Source: JBHGXV01 sp041920505 (GTDB taxonomy: Bacteria; Bacillota; Bacilli; Brevibacillales; Brevibacillaceae). From it: 20,914 nucleotides of DNA. Position numbers and translations under genes: made by a program. Of the stretch, positions 15,906-20,914 are shown one piece after another. Under the pieces are notes generated by a model, which did not search any database, had not been told where the DNA came from, and worked only from the letters and a program-made list of their open reading frames with translations. The stretch lies in assembly GCA_041920505.1 (NCBI GenBank), contig JBHGXV010000054.1, forward strand, positions 1 to 20,914. Direction: 5' to 3'. Position 1 is the first letter of the stretch. Each line of letters opens with the position of its first letter.

Positions 15906-16411
15906 GAAATCATCCCTCTCTTGCGCATCCAGCAAAGTGCCAGTTTTTCCAACTTGCGGTTGAAGCGCGTCCAGAAGCCGTCGCTTGCGGAGACAGGCAC
16001 GACCAGGATCGTGTAAAAGCCGAGCCGGTTGCCGCCCAGCACATCGGTGAACAACTGGTCGCCAACCACCGCCGTCTCTTCAATCGCCACACCCATCTCG
16101 CGGACGGCGCGGAGAAAGGCGGGTCCGGCCGGCTTGCGGGCGGTGTGGATGTAGCGGCAGCCGAGCGGCTGGCAGAAGCGCAACACCCGCTCCCGCCGGT
16201 TGTTGGAGACAACGGTCACCTGGATGCCCGCCTCGTGCAGACGGCGGAACCATTCGACGATCTCGGGCGTCGCCTCGGGCCGGTTCCACTCGACCAGGGT
16301 ATTGTCCAGATCGGTGATGATCGCCCGAATCTTTCGCTCGCGCAACATGGCAAGGTCAATATGATGAACGGATTGGACAAACTCGTTGGGCATCAGTTTT
16401 TCCAGAAACAC
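15884..16411 (-). CDS. yqeG: YqeG, HAD-family (IIIA) phosphatase
   Basis: A 175-residue phosphatase of the HAD superfamily; B. subtilis YqeG is 172 residues. Motif I is ITDLDNTLVEW, motif II VVSNN, motif III the Lys of ARKPAGPAF, and motif IV VVGDQLFTDVLGGNRLG. The substrate is not known with confidence. I chose the GTG at 16411 because GGGAGGGG lies just before it and the N-terminus then matches the family (FLEKLMPNEFV). An in-frame ATG/TTG farther out at 16501 would place the start upstream of the promoter. It is the first gene of an eight-gene operon. Confidence 0.9.
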   Translation of the reverse strand: MFLEKLMPNEFVQSVHHIDLAMLRERKIRAIITDLDNTLVEWNRPEATPEIVEWFRRLHEAGIQVTVVSNNRRERVLRFCQPLGCRYIHTARKPAGPAFLRAVREMGVAIEETAVVGDQLFTDVLGGNRLGFYTILVVPVSASDGFWTRFNRKLEKLALCWMRKRGMISWKNNNA

Positions 16412-16451
16412 GAGACCCCTCCCGATCCTCCGCGAAATCCGAATTCTGTAC

Positions 16452-16468
16452 GTAAGTTCGGGACTTAC
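16452..16468. promoter_or_regulatory. Inverted repeat at the yqeG transcription start
   Basis: GTAAGT and ACTTAC flank five bases. The dyad begins inside the -10 box and spans the predicted start of transcription, a position suited to a repressor or to a hairpin at the very 5' end of the mRNA. Confidence 0.4.
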
Positions 16469-16496
16469 TATACCATAATACGCCATCCTGTTGCAA
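16467..16496 (-). promoter_or_regulatory. Sigma-A promoter of the yqeG-yqeM operon
   Basis: Minus strand TTGCAA (16496-16491) and TATAGT (16472-16467) are separated by 18 bases. It lies just past the dctR terminator and about 55 bases before the yqeG start. The eight genes downstream have gaps of at most about 40 bases or overlap, and no terminator lies between them. Confidence 0.75.
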
Positions 16497-16499
16497 AGC

Positions 16500-16526
16500 A
16501 AAACGGCGGCGCCTTTAGCGCCACCG
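16500..16526 (-). terminator. Terminator at the end of dctR
   Basis: Minus strand: CGGTGGCGC (16526-16518) pairs with GCGCCGCCG (16512-16504), with one G-U pair, around a five-base loop that holds most of the TAA stop codon of dctR, then T4. The short T-run makes it moderate in strength. It separates the dct operon from the yqeG promoter. Confidence 0.75.
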
Positions 16527-17186
16527 GTAGCGGTTCATCGGCCGCCCGACCGAGCCGTACTGCACATGCAGTTCCACCTCACCCGAGCGAACCAGGTATT
16601 CGAGATAGCGGCGGACAGTAACCCGCGCCAGTCCGGTGCCTTCGGCCACGTCTTCCGCCGATTGCAAGGTGTCGCAGCTTCTCAGATACTGGATGATTTG
16701 CGTGAGTGTCCATTCGTTCAACCCTTTGGGCAAGGGAATGGGACTGCCGACGGACGAAGACGTCCCCTTCCAATTGTCCAGCTCTTCCTGGTTGAACTTG
16801 TCGACGCTCTTGATCCGCTTGCGCCGCTGCTTCACCTTCTCCAGCGCCTCCTGAAAGCGCTCGAAGCGGAACGGCTTGATCAGGTAATCGGCGGCGCCGT
16901 AGCGAAATCCGTCCTGCACATGCCGACTGTCCCGCGCAGCGGTGAGCAGGATGACGTCGGCGGGCAATTCCATCTGGCGCAGACGTTTGAGTACGTCGAT
17001 CCCGTCCATGTCAGGCAGAAAGACGTCCAATAGCACCAGACAATCGCCTGCGCGGCGCACCAGTTCGATGCCTTCAACGCCGGTGCCCGCCTCTCCGACC
17101 ACTTCGAAACCGGGAACGCGGGCTGCAAACTGCTTGTTCACTTCCATCACCATCGGATCATCTTCAATAATCACGATAGGAATCAC
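16515..17186 (-). CDS. dctR: DctR-like response regulator (CitB/DcuR family)
   Basis: The cytoplasmic response regulator partnered with the adjacent sensor kinase; in B. subtilis, DctR activates the C4-dicarboxylate carrier gene. The product is 223 residues (226 in B. subtilis). The receiver domain shows Asp9/Asp10 (IIEDDP), the phosphorylated Asp54 (LLDVFLPDMDG), LLTAARD and the Lys of YLIKPF. A coiled, basic linker leads to a winged-helix DNA-binding domain (SAEDVAEGTGLARVTVRRYLEYL, ending in GRPMNRYRW). The GTG start follows AAGGAGG by nine bases and overlaps the sensor gene by 23 bases. An upstream frame to 17213 is open but lies inside dctS. Confidence 0.92.
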   Translation of the reverse strand: MIPIVIIEDDPMVMEVNKQFAARVPGFEVVGEAGTGVEGIELVRRAGDCLVLLDVFLPDMDGIDVLKRLRQMELPADVILLTAARDSRHVQDGFRYGAADYLIKPFRFERFQEALEKVKQRRKRIKSVDKFNQEELDNWKGTSSSVGSPIPLPKGLNEWTLTQIIQYLRSCDTLQSAEDVAEGTGLARVTVRRYLEYLVRSGEVELHVQYGSVGRPMNRYRWR

Positions 17187-18801
17187 GTTCGCCCTCCTCC
17201 TTTTCCACCGCAAACGCCGGAGCGGGCAAATAAATCACAAACGTCGTCCCTTCTCCCGGGATCGAGTGAACGTCAATCGTGCCCCGCTGGTAGCTGACGT
17301 GCTGCTTCACCAGCGCAAGCCCGATCCCCTGCCCCTTGTCCGGCTTGGTCGTGTATCCGTGTTCGAAAATGTGCGTGAGTTTGTCGGGCGGAATCCCCAC
17401 TCCGTTGTCCGCCACCTCGATCTCCACCCCGTCGGCGTTGCCCTCCAGACGCAGGCGGACTTCCCCGTCCGGCCGGTTGGCCTGTACCACCGCATCGATG
17501 GCATTTTCCAGGAGATTGCCGATAATCACCAAGAGGTCCTGGATGGAGACGTTTTCCGGCACCTCCGGCAAGCAGGAAGCAGGATCGAGTGCCAGCCGCA
17601 CCCCTTGTTCGCGCGCCCGACTCATCTTGCCCAAAATCAGGCCGGAGATGCTGTAGTCGGCGATCCGCTGCGTCAAAAACCGGGTTTGTTCCTGCTGTTC
17701 CTCGGTAAACGTCATAATCCGCTCGATCGCCTCGTCGTAGCGGCGAAGCTGGATCAGGCCGGCAATGGTGTGCAGCTTGTTCAGGTACTCGTGATTTTGC
17801 GCCCGGAGCGCGTCCATGAAGGTTTTCACGCCGGTCAGTTCCTCGGCCAGCTTGTACAACTGCGTCTTGTCACGAAACGTGGCGACAGCGCCGACAATCT
17901 GCTTGTCGACGACGATCGGCACCCGGCTGACGAGAATAATCGTATCGTTGACAAACTGGATCTGCTTGTGCTGACTTTCTCCGTTTCGCATCACCTCGGG
18001 CAAGCGCGTGTCCTCGATCACGGCGCTGATCGGCTTGCCGACGGCGTTCATCGGGATTCCCAGCAACTGCGCCGCCTGCTCGTTTAACACCGTGATCTCT
18101 TCCTTTTGGTTGATGGCGACGATCCCTTCTCCGATCGACTGGATCAGAGCCTCCCGCTCTTCCAAAAGGCGGGCGATCTCTTCCGGCTCCATATTGCGCA
18201 TCTGCCGCTTGATCTTGCCCGCCAACAGCCACGCTCCGACGAGGCCGAGCGAAGTGCCGATCAGAAGCGACAGGTACAAGTCCAGACGATACTCGGTGAC
18301 CAATTTCAGAAACGTAGGAACCATGATGCCTACCACGACCACGCCGAGCTGTTTTCGGCCTTCCTCGTCCATCACCGGAACAAAGGCGCGAATGGACGAT
18401 CCCTCCACCCCTTGTGCCTGCGAGACATAGCTCTGCTCGGCCAGCGCCGGTCCTTCGTCTCCGCCCTGAAACACGGTGCCAATCCTCGATTCCAGTGGAT
18501 GAGAGTAGCGGATTTTGTTCATGTCAAAGACGACGATGTAATCCACATTGGTGACGAGCCGGACCCGCTCGGCAATCGGCTGGATGATCTGCCATCCGTC
18601 TTTTTTCATCAATCCTTGCCGAATCGGCGGAGATTGGGCAAGCGTTTGCCCGATCGCCATCACGCGTTGCCCCAGCTCGTGCTCGAACGCCCGGGTCACT
18701 TTGCTGACCACCAACAGATCGCCGCCAACCACGGCCAACACGACAATCGCGAAAATGACGACAGCGATTCTCGTCCGAATGGTGATCCGCCAAAACCGCA
18801 C
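17164..18801 (-). CDS. dctS: DctS-like sensor histidine kinase (CitA/DcuS family)
   Basis: A membrane kinase expected to sense C4-dicarboxylates. The product is 545 residues. Two membrane segments (about 11-33 and 175-194) enclose an extracytoplasmic sCache domain containing RYSHPLESRIG and FQGGDEGPAL, which matches the carboxylate-sensor pattern of DcuS and CitA. A cytoplasmic PAS domain follows (about 215-315). The kinase core has phosphorylated His337 in NHEYLNKLH, the N box NLLENAIDA from 429, DNGVGI at 465-470, IFEHGYTTK and GQGIGLALVK from 490. The start is a GTG about nine bases after GGGGGAG. It lies 60 bases after dctB and overlaps dctR. The ligand is inferred from the neighbouring carrier. 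Confidence 0.93.
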   Translation of the reverse strand: MRFWRITIRTRIAVVIFAIVVLAVVGGDLLVVSKVTRAFEHELGQRVMAIGQTLAQSPPIRQGLMKKDGWQIIQPIAERVRLVTNVDYIVVFDMNKIRYSHPLESRIGTVFQGGDEGPALAEQSYVSQAQGVEGSSIRAFVPVMDEEGRKQLGVVVVGIMVPTFLKLVTEYRLDLYLSLLIGTSLGLVGAWLLAGKIKRQMRNMEPEEIARLLEEREALIQSIGEGIVAINQKEEITVLNEQAAQLLGIPMNAVGKPISAVIEDTRLPEVMRNGESQHKQIQFVNDTIILVSRVPIVVDKQIVGAVATFRDKTQLYKLAEELTGVKTFMDALRAQNHEYLNKLHTIAGLIQLRRYDEAIERIMTFTEEQQEQTRFLTQRIADYSISGLILGKMSRAREQGVRLALDPASCLPEVPENVSIQDLLVIIGNLLENAIDAVVQANRPDGEVRLRLEGNADGVEIEVADNGVGIPPDKLTHIFEHGYTTKPDKGQGIGLALVKQHVSYQRGTIDVHSIPGEGTTFVIYLPAPAFAVEKEEGERDSYRDY

Positions 18802-18861
18802 GACACACTCTCCCCCTTCCCTTTCGAGTCGGCAGCCGATGACAGCGGGCCAGCCGTTTTA

Positions 18862-19899
18862 TCACAGACCGAGCGCATCGACGAACACCGGATCCCAGCG
18901 ACTGCGCGCGCTCTTGTACAGCGGCTGGAAAAACTGCTGCCAGACCGCTTTCTCGGCCGGTGTCAGTTCGTGAATGGCGATGCAGCGGCACCTTCTGATC
19001 TCGTCCAGTTGCTCCCGGTTGACCTGATCGGCGATCTGCCGCTCCCAGACTGTCACGTCCCGAATCGTCTGCAACAGCGTTTGCTGGATGTCGCGCGGCA
19101 AGCGGTTCCAAAACTCCTGGTTCATCACGACCACGTATCCGAGGTAGCCGTGATCGCTGATCGTCATATACTTTTGCACGCGGTAAAACCGTTTCGTGTA
19201 GATGTTGGAAATCGTGTTTTCCTGCCCGTCCAACTGCCTTTTTTCCAAAGCCAGGTACACATCGTTAAACGGCATCTCCACCGGCTGGGCGCCCAGCATC
19301 GACATTTGCCGATCCAATACGACCGACGGCATGATCCGCATCCGCATGTTCTGCAAATCGGACGGCATCCGGATCGGCCGGACCGAACTGGTGAACTGCT
19401 TGAAGGCGTTGTCCCAAAACGCCAGCGGCACCAGCCCCTTTTGCCCCATCATGCGAAACAACTGTCTGCCCGCTTCGCCGTCAAGTGCCCGGTGATAGTC
19501 GTCGAGCGAGGGGTACAAAAAGGGCAAGTCAAACACCTCCAGCTCCGGCACCAGGCCGGACAGTTTGGGCAGACTGGGGGCAATCATCTGGATGTACCCT
19601 TCCTGAAGCGCTTTCAATTCTTCGTAGTCGGTGTACAGCGACCCGTTGGGGAATACCTGCACTTCCACCCGGCCGCCGGTCCGCTGTTTCATCAGCGAAG
19701 CGAAGCGGCGGGCGGCCAACCCTTTTGGCGTGTCTTCGCCGACCACGTGGGAAAAGCGGATCATGATCTTCTCTTTTTCGCTTACTTGCTCGTAATCGAC
19801 CGGCTTTTGGCTGCAGGCGGCAAGCAGGACGCAGACAAGGATCTGGAGCACGAGGCGTCCTTTTCTTTGGAGGGGTTCGCAGGCAAGCCAGACTCGCAT
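18862..19899 (-). CDS. dctB: DctB-like dicarboxylate-binding lipoprotein (TRAP DctP family)
   Basis: A 345-residue solute-binding protein of the TRAP DctP family. The N-terminus is a lipoprotein signal: a basic start, a hydrophobic stretch and the lipobox LLAAC with Cys29. The mature part shows FSHVVGEDTPKG, GGRVEVQVFPNGSL, the binding-site strand MRMRIMPS with Arg188, and MPFNDVYLALEKRQLDGQEN. No TRAP permease genes (dctQ, dctM) are next to it; the neighbour is a DAACS carrier. In B. subtilis the equivalent DctB is needed for dicarboxylate sensing through DctS, so a co-sensor role is likely. The ATG follows AAAGGAG by nine bases. Confidence 0.9.
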   Translation of the reverse strand: MRVWLACEPLQRKGRLVLQILVCVLLAACSQKPVDYEQVSEKEKIMIRFSHVVGEDTPKGLAARRFASLMKQRTGGRVEVQVFPNGSLYTDYEELKALQEGYIQMIAPSLPKLSGLVPELEVFDLPFLYPSLDDYHRALDGEAGRQLFRMMGQKGLVPLAFWDNAFKQFTSSVRPIRMPSDLQNMRMRIMPSVVLDRQMSMLGAQPVEMPFNDVYLALEKRQLDGQENTISNIYTKRFYRVQKYMTISDHGYLGYVVVMNQEFWNRLPRDIQQTLLQTIRDVTVWERQIADQVNREQLDEIRRCRCIAIHELTPAEKAVWQQFFQPLYKSARSRWDPVFVDALGL

Positions 19900-19922
19900 C
19901 GGTCAACGCTCCTTTCCCAACC

Positions 19923-19951
19923 AAGGTACCACGAAGGAGCCCTTCCGTCAC
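19923..19951 (-). promoter_or_regulatory. Weak extended -10 promoter of dctBSR (predicted)
   Basis: Minus strand GTGACG (19951-19946), 17 bases, then TACCTT (19928-19923) preceded by TGG, an extended -10. Both hexamers are poor, as in promoters that need an activator. An inverted GAAGG...CCTTC lies in the spacer. Confidence 0.35.
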
Positions 19952-19953
19952 TA

Positions 19954-19989
19954 ATTTTGGTCGTATTGCTCATTTTGGTCATTTTGGTC
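19954..19989 (-). repeat. Four 9-bp direct repeats GACCAAAAT upstream of dctB
   Basis: On the minus strand the 36 bases consist of GACCAAAAT, GACCAAAAT, GAGCAATAC and GACCAAAAT in exact 9-bp phase: three perfect copies and one degenerate. The array ends two bases before the predicted -35 of dctBSR and starts seven bases after the dctA terminator. Its position suits an activator such as phosphorylated DctR. It is not part of a gene. Confidence 0.75.
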
Positions 19990-19996
19990 TCGACGC

Positions 19997-20026
19997 AAAA
20001 AGCCGCGAGGAACACGCCCTCGCGGC
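19997..20026 (-). terminator. Rho-independent terminator after dctA
   Basis: Minus strand GCCGCGAGG (20026-20018) and CCTCGCGGC (20010-20002) form a perfect 9-bp stem around seven bases, followed by T5. It lies 30 bases after the dctA stop, so dctBSR needs its own promoter or read-through. Confidence 0.88.
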
Positions 20027-20055
20027 ACAATCGCTGCGCATGTGAAACATCAGCT

Positions 20056-20914
20056 TCAAACGGTAACCATCGGCGACAGCGCCCCCTCTGTCTCCTCCGT
20101 TTGCGGCGCTTGCTTGCCGAACTCCTTCTCCGTCTTGGCAATGACGACTGTCGCCACTCCGTTGCCGATCAGGTTGGTGATCGCACGGGCTTCCGACATG
20201 AAACGGTCGACACCGAGCAACAGAGCGATCCCCTCGACCGGAATCATCGGGAACGAGGCAAGGGTAGCCGCCAGCGTGACAAACCCGGAGCCGGTCACTC
20301 CGGCCGCCCCTTTGGAGGTGAGCATCAGCACGCCCAACAGGGTCAATTGCTGCCAGATGGACAGATCGATCCCGTACGCCTGCGCGATGAACAACGCCGC
20401 CATCGACAGGTAAATCGAGGTTCCGTCCAGGTTAAACGAGTATCCGGTCGGCACGACCAGACCGACGACCGTTTTGGAACACCCGTATTTTTCCAATTTT
20501 TCCATCAATCGAGGCAGGGCCGACTCCGAGGAGGACGTCCCCAGCACGAGAAAGATTTCTTCCTTGATATAGCGGATGAATTGGACAATCCGGAACCCGT
20601 ACATGCGGGCGATGACACCCAGCACCAGCAGGATGAACACAAGCATCGTCAGGTAGACGGAGCCCATCAGTTTGCCAAGCGAGTACAGCGATTGAATCCC
20701 GAACTTGCCGATCGTATAGGCCATCGCGCCAAATGCGGCCACCGGCGACACTTTCATGACCATCTCGACAATGCCGAAAAAGACGTGGCTCAGTTTGTCA
20801 AACAGCGTAAGCACCGGTTTGGCGCGATCTCCCATCGCCGCCATCGACAACCCGAACAAGACGGCGAAGAACAGGATCGGCAAGAGATCGCCATTGGCCA
20901 TGGCGCCGACGACG
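20056..20914 (-). CDS. dctA: C4-dicarboxylate:cation symporter, DAACS family (5' end beyond window)
   Basis: A proton/sodium-coupled carrier for succinate, fumarate or malate. The frame is open to the right edge, so the N-terminal part (roughly a third) is missing; 285 residues are visible. The re-entrant loop serine cluster SSSESALPRLMEKL, the segment PTGYSFNLDGTSIYLSMAALFIAQA and LTSKGAAGVTGSGFVTLAATL identify the DctA branch rather than glutamate carriers. MSEARAITNLIGNGVATVVIAK is the last membrane helix, followed by a short acidic tail. B. subtilis calls this gene dctP. It is followed by a terminator and then by dctB, dctS and dctR. An ATG at 20901 lies within the coding sequence (preceded by in-frame VVGA) and is not the start. 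Confidence 0.95.
   Translation of the reverse strand, partial: VVGAMANGDLLPILFFAVLFGLSMAAMGDRAKPVLTLFDKLSHVFFGIVEMVMKVSPVAAFGAMAYTIGKFGIQSLYSLGKLMGSVYLTMLVFILLVLGVIARMYGFRIVQFIRYIKEEIFLVLGTSSSESALPRLMEKLEKYGCSKTVVGLVVPTGYSFNLDGTSIYLSMAALFIAQAYGIDLSIWQQLTLLGVLMLTSKGAAGVTGSGFVTLAATLASFPMIPVEGIALLLGVDRFMSEARAITNLIGNGVATVVIAKTEKEFGKQAPQTEETEGALSPMVTV

Noticed and set aside
14802..16016. 404-codon plus-strand frame antisense to yqeH
   Set aside because: The minus-strand GTPase motifs are unambiguous and no ribosome binding site or domain supports this frame.
16942..18087. 381-codon plus-strand frame antisense to dctR and dctS
   Set aside because: It spans two well-defined minus-strand genes and has no recognisable domain.

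Overview
The window reads as chromosomal DNA from a GC-rich member of the Bacillales (Firmicutes), similar in gene content to Brevibacillus, Effusibacillus or Tumebacillus. This rests on the block yqeG-yqeH-aroE-yhbY-nadD-yqeK-rsfS-yqeM, on comER, comEA and comEC, on strong AGGAGG-type ribosome binding sites, and on a T-box leader before leuS. The genus is an inference. Coding density is high. I see no insertion sequence, prophage, CRISPR array, tRNA, rRNA or clearly broken gene.

Layout from left to right. (1) 1-1621, minus: the first 540 codons of comEC, the DNA-uptake channel, running off the left edge; upstream of it is dcd (dCTP deaminase, minus) with a strong terminator. (2) 2345-5404: plus-strand asnB (asparagine synthetase) and comEA (DNA receptor), each with a terminator. 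(3) 5431-7450, minus: a DUF485 protein overlapping an ActP-type acetate/solute:Na+ symporter, behind a probable sigma-A promoter and a near-consensus CcpA (cre) site. (4) comER, plus. (5) 8413-11310, minus: leuS, with a consensus sigma-A promoter, a full T-box leader with a Leu (CUG) specifier, and a terminator. (6) 11314-16496, minus: a tight operon of eight housekeeping genes from yqeG to yqeM, read from a promoter just upstream of yqeG. (7) 16500-20914, minus: a C4-dicarboxylate module: dctA (cut by the right edge), then lipoprotein dctB, sensor kinase dctS and response regulator dctR.

How the genes work together. ComEA binds incoming DNA and ComEC passes one strand through the membrane; the locus has been rearranged relative to Bacillus subtilis, with dcd where comEB (dCMP deaminase) would be expected. 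The yqeG-yqeM operon covers ribosome assembly and silencing (YqeH, YhbY, RsfS), NAD and shikimate synthesis (NadD, AroE) and Ap4A turnover (YqeK). The acetate and dicarboxylate modules both handle carboxylates; the first appears to be under carbon catabolite control and the second under its own two-component system.

No clearly new biological system stands out. The most interesting non-coding signals are a 36-base array of 9-bp repeats just upstream of a weak extended -10 promoter for dctBSR, a 10-bp-arm dyad before comEC, and the inverted, dcd-containing com locus.
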